This document shows positions 7,496 to 13,961 of a stretch of DNA of 19,326 nucleotides, one piece after another. The position numbers and the translations under genes were made by a program. The DNA comes from Mycolicibacterium porcinum. GTDB taxonomy: Bacteria > Actinomycetota > Actinomycetes > Mycobacteriales > Mycobacteriaceae. The stretch spans positions 1-19,326 of the forward strand of contig MSTD01000073.1 of NCBI GenBank assembly GCA_001942045.1, given 5' to 3'. The first letter of the stretch is position 1. Each line of letters begins with the position of its first letter. Below the pieces are notes generated by a model that saw only the letters and a list, made by a program, of their open reading frames with translations, was not told where the DNA came from and did no database searches.

Positions 7496-8484
7496 CCCGT
7501 CGGCACCACGTCGGGGGCATCTTCGAGGTCGCCGCTCTCCCCCGCCCGGACGGCCTTGCGGCCGAAGTGGAACACGTAGCCCAGGAAGGCCAGTTCGGCG
7601 ACGACGCCGATGCCGATCCGCGCCCAGGTGGGCAGCGGTGACGGCGTCACCAGAGCCTCGATCAGACCGGACACCAGCAGCACGACGGCCAGTCCGATCG
7701 CGGCCGCGACCACCGCCCGGCCCTGTTCGGCCAGCACCTGCCCGCGGGGCCGGTCGCCGGGGGCGATCACCGTCCAACCGAGCCGCATGCCGACTGCCGC
7801 GGCGAGGAACACCGCGGTCAGCTCAAGAAGTCCGTGCGGGGTGAGCAGGCCGAGGAAAAGGCCACCCTTGCCGGCGCTGAACATCAGTGCGGCGTTCACG
7901 CCGAGGTTCGCCGCGTTCTGGAACAACACGTACGGGATGGGCAGCCCGAGCAGGATCGCGAAGGCGATGCACTGCGCGGCGACCCAGGAGTTGTTCACCC
8001 AGACCTGCAGCGCGAACGAGCCGGCCGGGTGCTCGCTGTAGTACGACTCGAAGTCGTGGTTGACCAATTCCTCGATCTCGCTGGGGGTTCCGATGGCCGA
8101 GAGCACCGCGGGGTTACCCGATATCCACAGCGCCATCGCCGACGCGACGATGAAGAATGCCACCGCCGATCCGAGCCACCAGCGCCACGAACGGTAGGCC
8201 ACCACCGGGAAGGACACCGTCCAGAAGCGGACGAATTCGCGCCACAGCGGGGCGTGCGCACCCGTCACCGCGGCCCGGGTCCGGGCCACCAGCCCCGACA
8301 ACCGCCCGACCAATACCGAATCCTGCGACGACGATCGCACCATCGACAGATGGGTGGAGACGCGTTGATAGAGGTCGACGAGCTCGTCGACCTCCGCACC
8401 GGTCAACCGCCGGCGGCGTTTCACCAACTGCTCCAACCGGTCCCAGGTGGGGCGATGGGCCACAACGAACGCATCGACATCCAC
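7492..8484 (-). CDS. SpoIIM-like stage II sporulation protein M family membrane protein (Rv3694c-like)
   Basis: 330 residues from GTG at 8482-8484 (VDVDAFVVAHRPTWDRLEQL). The frame remains open upstream to 8607, but that extension would overlap the divergent RDD gene and is Arg/Pro-rich shadow sequence. The N-terminal third is a charged helical cytoplasmic part (RRRRLTGAEVDELVDLYQRVSTHLS). Hydrophobic segments lie at about 115-135, 180-205, 210-250 and 268-305, with the family motif LLTPHGLLELTAVFLA at about 220-235. In Bacillus SpoIIM belongs to the DMP peptidoglycan hydrolase complex; mycobacteria do not sporulate in that way, so the name reflects homology only. The usual neighbours of these mycobacterial homologues are MoxR, DUF58 and RDD genes, as here. 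No Shine-Dalgarno is visible; a -10 hexamer lies 7 bases before the GTG. Confidence 0.88.
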   Translation of the reverse strand: MDVDAFVVAHRPTWDRLEQLVKRRRRLTGAEVDELVDLYQRVSTHLSMVRSSSQDSVLVGRLSGLVARTRAAVTGAHAPLWREFVRFWTVSFPVVAYRSWRWWLGSAVAFFIVASAMALWISGNPAVLSAIGTPSEIEELVNHDFESYYSEHPAGSFALQVWVNNSWVAAQCIAFAILLGLPIPYVLFQNAANLGVNAALMFSAGKGGLFLGLLTPHGLLELTAVFLAAAVGMRLGWTVIAPGDRPRGQVLAEQGRAVVAAAIGLAVVLLVSGLIEALVTPSPLPTWARIGIGVVAELAFLGYVFHFGRKAVRAGESGDLEDAPDVVPTG

Positions 8485-8497
8485 CTGGCAAAGCGTA
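8485..8497 (-). promoter_or_regulatory. Candidate leaderless promoter of the SpoIIM-like gene
   Basis: TACGCT on the minus strand (complement of 8492-8497) is followed by seven bases and the GTG start at 8484. There is no ribosome binding site. It is paired back-to-back with the RDD promoter, the two -10 hexamers being only five bases apart. Confidence 0.5.
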
Positions 8498-8502
8498 GTC
8501 GG

Positions 8503-8516
8503 TAGCGTGTCTCGGT
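8503..8516 (+). promoter_or_regulatory. Candidate leaderless promoter of the RDD gene
   Basis: TAGCGT at 8503-8508 is followed by eight bases and the ATG at 8517. No Shine-Dalgarno lies in between. The hexamer resembles the divergent TACGCT, so one 32-bp spacer serves both genes. Confidence 0.5.
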
Positions 8517-9350
8517 ATGGTTTGGCAGCCCGCGCCGGTGGTGACCGGGGACGCCGTCGTCCTCGACGTGGCGATCGCCCAGTTGCCGGTGCGCACCCTG
8601 GCCGCACTGATCGACATCGTGGTGATCGTCATCGGGTACGTGGTCGGGTTGCTGTTGTGGTCGATCACCTTGACCCAGTTCGACGACGCGTTGTCGGCCG
8701 CGATCCTGATCATCTTCACGGTGCTGACCCTGGTGGGTTATCCGGTGCTGATGGAGACCGCGACCCGGGGCCGCTCGCTGGGCAAGATGGCGTTGGGCCT
8801 GCGGGTGGTGGCCGAGGACGGCGGCCCGGAGCGCTTTCGCCAGGCGCTGTTCCGCGGGCTGGCCGGGTTCGTCGAGATCTGGATGCTGACCGGTGGGCCC
8901 GCAGTGATCAGCAGCCTGGTGTCGGCCAAGGGCAAGCGACTCGGCGACATCTTCGCGGGCACCGTGGTGATCAGTGAGCGCGGACCCAAGCTGAACCCGC
9001 CGCCGGTGATGCCGCCGGCGCTGGCATGGTGGGCCGGCTCACTGGAGCTGTCGGGTCTTGGTGCTGAGCAGGCCGAGCTGGCCAGACAGTTCCTGTCGCG
9101 CTCGGCGCAACTGGATCCGCGGATTCGCCACGAGATGGGGAGCCGGATCTTCGCCGAGGTGGCCTCCCGCATCTCACCCCCGCCGCCGCCGGGCGCGCCC
9201 GCTGAGTATGTGCTGGCCGCGGTGCTGGCCGAACGGCATCGTCGTGCACTGGCCCGGCTGATGCCGCAGGCCCCGCCGACGTTCTACCCGGCGCCCTATC
9301 CGAGCTACCCACCACCGCCTCCGACCAGCGGCTTCGCCCCGCCCGGCTAG
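8517..9350 (+). CDS. RDD family membrane protein (Rv3695-like)
   Basis: 277 residues. The RDD domain covers about 15-165, with Arg and Asp in VRTLAALIDIVVIVIGYV (about 24-41), a second membrane segment at about 60-78 and a third hydrophobic stretch near 115-135. RGRSLGKMALGLRVV at about 84-98 and KRLGDIFAGTVVI near 140-153 are family hallmarks. After the membrane part comes a helical domain (about 175-255) with VLAERHRRALARL, and the last 25 residues are rich in Pro and Tyr (YPAPYPSYPPPPP). RDD proteins are small multipass proteins of mostly unknown role, some linked to transport. The gene is divergent from SpoIIM across 32 bases and next to the MoxR block, with which it likely functions. lfrR begins 52 bases downstream. 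Confidence 0.88.
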   Translation: MVWQPAPVVTGDAVVLDVAIAQLPVRTLAALIDIVVIVIGYVVGLLLWSITLTQFDDALSAAILIIFTVLTLVGYPVLMETATRGRSLGKMALGLRVVAEDGGPERFRQALFRGLAGFVEIWMLTGGPAVISSLVSAKGKRLGDIFAGTVVISERGPKLNPPPVMPPALAWWAGSLELSGLGAEQAELARQFLSRSAQLDPRIRHEMGSRIFAEVASRISPPPPPGAPAEYVLAAVLAERHRRALARLMPQAPPTFYPAPYPSYPPPPPTSGFAPPG

Positions 9351-9354
9351 GGTG

Positions 9355-9372
9355 TGGGACATCACTGTCCCA
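9355..9372 (+). promoter_or_regulatory. Candidate LfrR operator, inverted repeat TGGGACA-N4-TGTCCCA
   Basis: A perfect 7-bp inverted repeat with a 4-base centre lies in the 52-base gap before lfrR. It covers the -35 position relative to the TACATT -10 element at 9390-9395. TetR-type repressors bind such palindromes, and LfrR of M. smegmatis is known to repress the lfr locus. The palindrome is seen; binding of LfrR is inferred. Confidence 0.55.
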
Positions 9373-9389
9373 TTTTGGCCCGAACGTGC

Positions 9390-9402
9390 TACATTTTGAT
9401 CC
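9390..9402 (+). promoter_or_regulatory. Candidate leaderless promoter of lfrR-lfrA
   Basis: TACATT at 9390-9395 is followed by seven bases and the lfrR ATG at 9403. No Shine-Dalgarno is present before that ATG. The -35 region coincides with the right arm of the candidate operator. Confidence 0.5.
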
Positions 9403-9978
9403 ATGACCAGTTCGGTATCGACGCACAGCGGGCCGCGTGAGCGCACCCGCAGGGCGATTCTCGATGCCGCCATGACGGTCCTGGCCGACAATGCGACGGC
9501 ATCGCTCTCCGATATCGCCGCCGCTGCCGACGTCGGCCGCAGCACCGTGCACCGGTACTACCCGGAGCGTTCCGATCTTCTGCGCGCCCTGGCCCGGCAT
9601 GTCCACGAGCTCACCATCGCCGCGATCGACCGCGCTGACCCGATGCACGGTCCCGTCGACGCGGCGCTGCGCCGGGTGGTGGAAAGCCAACTCGACCTGG
9701 GACCGATCGTGCTGTTCGTCTACAGCGAGCCGACGATCCTGGCCGATCCCGAGTTGGCGGCCTACCTGGACTCCGGTGACGACGCGATCGTCGAGGTGCT
9801 CAACCGAGCCTCGGTCGACAGGCCCGAATACCCCCCAGGGTGGGCCCGGCGGGTGTTCTGGGCCCTGCTTGACGCCGGCTACGAAGCCGCGAAGCAGGAC
9901 GGCACTCCCCGCCATCAAATCGTCGACGCCATCATGACCAGCCTGACCGCGGGCACCATCAATCTCCCGCGCGGCTGA
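9403..9978 (+). CDS. lfrR: TetR-family repressor LfrR of the LfrA efflux pump
   Basis: 191 residues. The N-terminal DNA-binding domain carries ERTRRAILDAAMTVLADN (13-30), the recognition region SLSDIAAAADVGRSTVHRYYPERSDLL (34-60), then a helical ligand-binding domain with LDLGPIVLFVYSEPTILADPELAAYLDSGD and YPPGWARRVFWALLDAGYEAAK. This matches my memory of M. smegmatis LfrR nearly position by position. LfrR represses lfrA and is released by cationic dyes such as ethidium and proflavine (established for M. smegmatis). The gene is followed by lfrA after 25 bases on the same strand, so both are likely one transcript under autoregulation. The start has a -10 hexamer 7 bases upstream and no Shine-Dalgarno. 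Confidence 0.92.
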   Translation: MTSSVSTHSGPRERTRRAILDAAMTVLADNATASLSDIAAAADVGRSTVHRYYPERSDLLRALARHVHELTIAAIDRADPMHGPVDAALRRVVESQLDLGPIVLFVYSEPTILADPELAAYLDSGDDAIVEVLNRASVDRPEYPPGWARRVFWALLDAGYEAAKQDGTPRHQIVDAIMTSLTAGTINLPRG

Positions 9979-9991
9979 CCCCAAACTTGCT

Positions 9992-10003
9992 TGGAGAAAC
10001 CCA
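9992..10003 (+). promoter_or_regulatory. Ribosome binding site of lfrA
   Basis: GGAG at 9993-9996 within TGGAGAAACCCA lies 7 bases before the lfrA ATG at 10004. This is a clear Shine-Dalgarno, in contrast to the leaderless-type start of lfrR, and fits lfrA being translated from the lfrR-lfrA transcript. Confidence 0.65.
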
Positions 10004-11533
10004 ATGTCCACCTGCCTCGACGGCAGTCCGGCGGTGACGCCGACCCCGAAACGCGCCTGGATGGCGCTTGCGGTCCTGATGCTGCCGGTCCTGCTGATCG
10101 CGATCGACAACACCGTGCTGGCCTTCGCGCTGCCGGCGATCGCCGAAGATTTCCGTCCCGCGGCGTCCACCCAGCTGTGGATTGTCGACGTGTACTCCCT
10201 GGTGCTGGCCGCGCTGCTGGTCGCCATGGGCGGGCTCGGTGACCGGTTCGGCCGGCGCCGCCTGCTGCTCATCGGCGCCACGGGTTTCGCGATCGTCTCG
10301 GCCGCAGCGGCTTTCGCACCGAGCGCGGCCTATCTGGTCGCCGCCCGCGCCGCACTCGGCGTGTTCGGCGCGATGCTGATGCCGTCGACGCTGTCGCTGA
10401 TCCGCAACATCTTCACCGAGGCGTCGTCGCGTCGGCTCGCGATCGCCATCTGGGCCTCGTGCTTCACGGCGGGCTCGACGCTGGGCCCGATCGTCGGTGG
10501 CGCGCTGCTGCAGCATTTCCACTGGGGCTCGGTGTTCCTTGTGGCGGTGCCGATCCTGCTGCCGCTGCTGGTGCTCGGGCCCCGGCTGGTGCCGGAATCG
10601 CGTGACCCGAATCCGGGCCCGCTGGACCTGGCAAGCGTGGCGCTGTCGTTCACCGCGATGCTGCCGTTCGTGTGGGCCATCAAGACCGCGGCCCACGACG
10701 GCTTCTCGGGCAGCGTGGTCGGGGCGTTCGTGATCGGCATCGTCTCCGGCGTGCTGTTCGTGCGCAGGCAGAACCGCAGTGCCACACCGATGCTCGACAT
10801 GGGGCTGTTCGCCTATGCGCCGTTCAGCGCGTCGATCCTGGCGAACTTCCTGTCGATCGTCGGCCTGATCGGGTTCATCTTCTTCATCTCGCAGCACCTG
10901 CAGCTGGTGCTCGGCTTGTCGCCACTGGCGGCCGGCCTGGTGACGCTGCCGGGCGCGGTGGTGTCGATGATCGCCGGTCTGGCGGTGGTCAAGGCCGCCA
11001 AGCGGTTCGCGCCGGACAAGCTGATGATCTTCGGTCTGGTGTTCGTCGCGGCCGGGTTCGCCTTGATCCTGGCCTTCCGTCACGACCTGTCGGTGGCCGC
11101 GGTGATCGCGTCGTTCGTGGTGCTGGAGCTGGGTGTCGGCGTCTCGCAGACGGTGTCCAACGACACCATCGTGGCGTCGGTGCCTGCGGCGAAAGCCGGT
11201 GCGGCGTCCGCTGTCTCGGAGACGGCGTACGAGCTGGGCGCAGTGGTCGGTACCGCGACCCTGGGCACGATCTTCACCGCGTTCTACCGCAACAACATCG
11301 AGGTGCCGGCCGGGCTGACCCCGGCACAGGCCGCCGATGCCGGTGAGAGCATCGGCGGTGCCACGTCGGTAGCCGCCGATCTTCCCGCGGAAATCGGCCA
11401 GCGCCTGCTGGATTCGGCGCGCATCGCGTTCGACTCGGGCATCGCGCCGACGGCGGTCATCGCGGCGACGCTGGCGCTGACGGCGGCGGCGATCGTGGCG
11501 GCGGCGTTCCGCAGGCAGGCCCAGCGGAGTTGA
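10004..11533 (+). CDS. lfrA: LfrA multidrug efflux pump (MFS, DHA2/14-TMS family)
   Basis: 509 residues, close to M. smegmatis LfrA in length and sequence. It is a proton-driven inner-membrane exporter of fluoroquinolones, ethidium, acriflavine and related cations. Features: a first segment with LLIAIDNTVLAFALP (membrane Asp35, typical of DHA2 pumps), motif A GGLGDRFGRRR at 76-86, motif B region around RAALGVFGAMLMPSTLSLIRN at 114-134, motif C GSTLGPIVGGAL at 157-168, and 14 hydrophobic segments in total. The product ends with an alanine-rich last segment and a short RRQAQRS tail. It lies 25 bases after lfrR with its own ribosome binding site. The long antisense frame 9959-11710 is a GC shadow. 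A long hairpin follows at 11539-11591. Confidence 0.93.
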   Translation: MSTCLDGSPAVTPTPKRAWMALAVLMLPVLLIAIDNTVLAFALPAIAEDFRPAASTQLWIVDVYSLVLAALLVAMGGLGDRFGRRRLLLIGATGFAIVSAAAAFAPSAAYLVAARAALGVFGAMLMPSTLSLIRNIFTEASSRRLAIAIWASCFTAGSTLGPIVGGALLQHFHWGSVFLVAVPILLPLLVLGPRLVPESRDPNPGPLDLASVALSFTAMLPFVWAIKTAAHDGFSGSVVGAFVIGIVSGVLFVRRQNRSATPMLDMGLFAYAPFSASILANFLSIVGLIGFIFFISQHLQLVLGLSPLAAGLVTLPGAVVSMIAGLAVVKAAKRFAPDKLMIFGLVFVAAGFALILAFRHDLSVAAVIASFVVLELGVGVSQTVSNDTIVASVPAAKAGAASAVSETAYELGAVVGTATLGTIFTAFYRNNIEVPAGLTPAQAADAGESIGGATSVAADLPAEIGQRLLDSARIAFDSGIAPTAVIAATLALTAAAIVAAAFRRQAQRS

Positions 11534-11538
11534 CGGCC

Positions 11539-11591
11539 AGTGGCCAGTTATGACACGTGATCCGTGAAATTGCGTGCGACAACTGGCCACT
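11539..11591. terminator. Long hairpin between convergent lfrA and DUF1772 genes
   Basis: An 11-bp perfect stem, AGTGGCCAGTT at 11539-11549 with its complement at 11581-11591, encloses a 31-base loop that itself contains CACG/CGTG at 11554-11557 and 11563-11566. It fills the 74-base space between two convergent stops. There is no T-tract, as is common for mycobacterial terminators. A bidirectional terminator is likely; a dispersed repeat element is an alternative. Confidence 0.5.
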
Positions 11592-11607
11592 CGGCGTTTC
11601 GTAGCGT

Positions 11608-12087
11608 TCAGCGGTAGCGCAGGCCAGCCAGCAGCAGTACCGCGCCGATGAACCCCGAGGCGGTGCGCACGTGGTTCCAGGCGGTCCAGCTGGTGAAGTA
11701 GGCCTGCCATTCGGCGGCCGCATCCGCCAGGTCGATCTGGTCGAGGTGGCGGTTGAGCGGCACGTTGAACGCCATAGTGATCACCACTCCGAGGACCCCG
11801 AAGATCGCGCCGGCCAACAGGACCCAGCTGCCGGGCCGGCCGATCTGGGTTACCGCGATCACGCCGACGATCATCGACAGCAGCGCCGACCCGAACAAGA
11901 ACAGTAGGAACGGGGCGTTGGCGTTGGCTTCGGCGTTCACGCCGCGCATCGCGGTGACCGCTTCGACGGGGCCGGTGCGGTCGAGGCCGCGCATCACGAA
12001 GGTGGAGAACGCGTAGAAGATGCCACCGGCGGCGGCGCTGCCGAGGGCTGCGGCCGCGGTGAGGAGAACGACGGGGCTGATGGTCAT
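11608..12087 (-). CDS. DUF1772 (anthrone oxygenase-like) membrane protein
   Basis: 159 residues from the ATG at 12085-12087 (MTISPVVLLTAAAALGSAAAGG). Upstream in-frame ATGs, the nearest at 12121-12123, give low-complexity leaders. Four membrane segments are visible: about 5-28, 55-78, 85-107 and 138-156. Family marks include FYAFSTFVMRGLDR near 26-39, VEAVTAMRGVNAEANANAPFL near 43-63, FNVPLNRHLDQ near 107-117 and WNHVRTASGF near 135-144. DUF1772 proteins are small four-helix membrane proteins that include fungal anthrone oxygenases; no quinone pathway is nearby, so the enzymatic role stays open. It is convergent with lfrA and divergent from a methyltransferase gene by 97 bases. No Shine-Dalgarno or good -10 was found for it. 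Confidence 0.85.
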   Translation of the reverse strand: MTISPVVLLTAAAALGSAAAGGIFYAFSTFVMRGLDRTGPVEAVTAMRGVNAEANANAPFLLFLFGSALLSMIVGVIAVTQIGRPGSWVLLAGAIFGVLGVVITMAFNVPLNRHLDQIDLADAAAEWQAYFTSWTAWNHVRTASGFIGAVLLLAGLRYR

Positions 12088-12184
12088 GGCTTCAGTCAAC
12101 GACGTCGCGGTGAGACCTTCCATCGCCCAGAATCCCGATTCCATACGCGATCGTCTCGCCGACCCACGCTGCCAAGATGGATCC

Positions 12185-12937
12185 ATGACGTTCGACGAGT
12201 TGATCGCCGAGGCCGACGCGGCGTCGGTCGACGGTTGGGACTTCTCGTGGCTGGCGGGCCGGGCCACCGAGGCGCGGCCGTCGTGGGGGTATCAGCAGTT
12301 GATGAGCCGGCGGTTGGCGACGGTGTCCTCGGCACTGGACATCCAGACCGGTGGCGGTGAGGTGCTCGCCGGAGCCACGAGGTTCCCGCTGACCATGGCG
12401 GCCACTGAATCCTGGCCGCCAAATCTCGACCGCGCGACCCGACTGCTCGGCCCCCGCGGTGTCGTCGTGGTCGCCGATCCTGACGAGCCGCCGCTGCCGT
12501 TCGCCGACGCGGCGTTCGAGCTCGTTCTCAGCCGGCATCCGGCCACCGTGTGGTGGGAGGAGATCGCCCGTGTGCTCGCGCCGGGCGGTACGTATTTCGC
12601 CCAACATGTCGGACCGGCAAGCGTTTTCGAGATGACCGAGTTCTTCCTCGGGCCACAGCCCGAGGCCCGTCGGGCGCGCGATCCCGAAATCGAGGCCGCG
12701 GGAGCGCGGGCCGCGGGGCTCGAGATCGTCGACCTGCGTGCCGAACGGCTGCGGATGGAGTTCTTCGACATCGGCGCCGTGGTGTATTTCCTGCGCAAGG
12801 TGATCTGGATCGTGCCGGGCTTCACCGTCGCCGCCCACCGGGACCGGTTGGCCGCGTTGCATCATCAGATCCGCACCGACGGCTCGTTCGTCGCGCACTC
12901 GTCCCGGCACCTGATCGAGGCGCACAAGCCCGGTTGA
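12185..12937 (+). CDS. Class I SAM-dependent methyltransferase
   Basis: 250 residues from ATG 12185 (MTFDELIAEADAASVDGWDFSWL). The open frame extends upstream to 12020 but that part overlaps the divergent gene. Motif I, SALDIQTGGGEVL, is at 49-61, a motif II-like acidic strand VVVVADPDEPPLPFADAAFELVLSRH at 93-118, and the motif III region WWEEIARVLAPGGTYFAQHV at 123-142. This order fits UbiE-like methyltransferases; the C-terminal half (about 150-250) is probably the substrate cap. The substrate is unknown. CAAGAT six bases before the ATG is a weak -10 and there is no Shine-Dalgarno. The AraC gene follows 16 bases after the stop but has its own promoter-like element. Confidence 0.87.
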   Translation: MTFDELIAEADAASVDGWDFSWLAGRATEARPSWGYQQLMSRRLATVSSALDIQTGGGEVLAGATRFPLTMAATESWPPNLDRATRLLGPRGVVVVADPDEPPLPFADAAFELVLSRHPATVWWEEIARVLAPGGTYFAQHVGPASVFEMTEFFLGPQPEARRARDPEIEAAGARAAGLEIVDLRAERLRMEFFDIGAVVYFLRKVIWIVPGFTVAAHRDRLAALHHQIRTDGSFVAHSSRHLIEAHKPG

Positions 12938-12941
12938 GCGT

Positions 12942-12953
12942 TACCCTACGGTC
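12942..12953 (+). promoter_or_regulatory. Candidate leaderless promoter of the AraC-type gene
   Basis: TACCCT at 12942-12947 sits six bases before the GTG at 12954, within the 16-base gap after the methyltransferase stop. No Shine-Dalgarno is present, so this supports independent transcription of the regulator gene. Confidence 0.5.
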
Positions 12954-13880
12954 GTGGACGCCCTCGTCGGACTGCTCGACGGCGTACGCGCGCGGGGCGC
13001 GTTCGTGCTGCGGTTGCGCATGGATCCACCGTGGTCGCTCGCCATCCGCGACGAAGCACCGCTGGCGCTGATCTGCCAGACCCGCGGCGACGCCGTGATC
13101 GTCGCCGACCGCAGCGGCACCTTCCGGCTGGGCGAGGGCGACGTCGCACTGACCCGCGGCACCGAAAACTATGTCTTCGCAGACGATCCGGCCAGCCCGC
13201 CGAGTGTCATCATCAATCCCGGGCAGCAATGCACGACCCTGTCGGGTGAGGATCTGCATTTCGAGATGTCGTTGGGCCTGCGCAGTTGGGGCAACAGCGC
13301 GGGCGGGGTATCGGAGTCGATCGTCTGTGCGTACGAGGGCCACAGTGAGGTCAGTGCCCGGCTACTCGAAGCGTTGCCGGCCATCCTGGTGTTGCGCGCC
13401 GATGAGTGGGACACCCCGCTGATCGATCTGCTGTCGATCGAGGCCTGCCGCGACGGCCCCGGGCAGGAGGCCTACCTCGACCGCCTGCTCGACCTGTTGC
13501 TGATCGCCGTGCTGCGCACCTGGTTCGACCGGGACGGCAATGCGCCCGCCTGGTGGCAGGCCGAACACGATCCGGTCGTCGGGCCGGCGCTCAAGCTGAT
13601 CTACAACAATCCGGCCCATCCCTGGACGGTGGCCAATCTTGCGGCGGCCGTGGGATGTTCGCGGGCGGTGTTCGCCCGCCGGTTCACCGATCAGGTCGGC
13701 GAACCACCGATCGCGTTTCTCACCGGCTGGCGCCTGGCGCTGGCGGCCGACCTGTTGCGCGGCAGTGACACCACGATCGCCGCGGTGGCCCGGCAGGTCG
13801 GGTACTCCACCCCGTTCGCGTTGAGCAGTGCGTTCAAGCGGTCCTACGGGATCAGCCCGAATGAGCATCGGGCGGTGTGA
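12954..13880 (+). CDS. AraC-family transcriptional regulator with cupin_6 sensor domain
   Basis: 308 residues from GTG 12954. The N-terminal half (about 5-195) looks like the AraC-type cupin domain of the CupR/cupin_6 group: WSLAIRDEAPLALICQTRG near 27-45, then GEGDVALTRGTENYVFAD near 60-77. The DNA-binding half has two helix-turn-helix units: WTVANLAAAVGCSRAVFARRF at 224-244 and TTIAAVARQVGYSTPFALSSAFKR at 273-296, ending PNEHRAV. It likely activates or represses a nearby gene in response to a small ligand; candidates are the upstream methyltransferase and the convergent carotenoid oxygenase, but nothing in the sequence decides. The TGA at 13878-13880 is directly followed by a long hairpin. 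Confidence 0.9.
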   Translation: MDALVGLLDGVRARGAFVLRLRMDPPWSLAIRDEAPLALICQTRGDAVIVADRSGTFRLGEGDVALTRGTENYVFADDPASPPSVIINPGQQCTTLSGEDLHFEMSLGLRSWGNSAGGVSESIVCAYEGHSEVSARLLEALPAILVLRADEWDTPLIDLLSIEACRDGPGQEAYLDRLLDLLLIAVLRTWFDRDGNAPAWWQAEHDPVVGPALKLIYNNPAHPWTVANLAAAVGCSRAVFARRFTDQVGEPPIAFLTGWRLALAADLLRGSDTTIAAVARQVGYSTPFALSSAFKRSYGISPNEHRAV

Positions 13881-13881
13881 T

Positions 13882-13942
13882 CGCGAAAGTGACGCAATGG
13901 TCGCGATTTTCGCTGCACAACGACCGTGACGTCACTCTCGCG
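13882..13942. terminator. Long imperfect hairpin between convergent AraC and carotenoid oxygenase genes
   Basis: A 13-bp stem with one mismatch (arms 13882-13894 and 13930-13942) continues inward, after two unpaired positions, through an A-T pair, a G-T wobble and five more pairs (GGTCG with CGACC), leaving a 17-base loop at 13904-13920. It fills most of the 81-base space between two convergent stops. A bidirectional terminator is the simplest reading. Its loop resembles that of the hairpin after lfrA. Confidence 0.5.
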
Positions 13943-13961
13943 GAGGGCCGCACGGATCACG

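Noticed and set aside
6326..7777. A 483-codon minus-strand frame across the DUF58 gene
   Set aside because: It is antisense to DUF58 and spans two unrelated genes; composition is Arg/Gly/His-rich without motifs.
9959..11710. A 583-codon open frame on the minus strand opposite lfrA
   Set aside because: It is antisense to a clearly identified gene, rich in Arg, His, Gln and Asp with no domain pattern, as expected of a high-GC shadow frame.
12020..12184. Extended N-terminus for the methyltransferase
   Set aside because: The extension is read through the start of the divergent DUF1772 gene and shows no methyltransferase resemblance.
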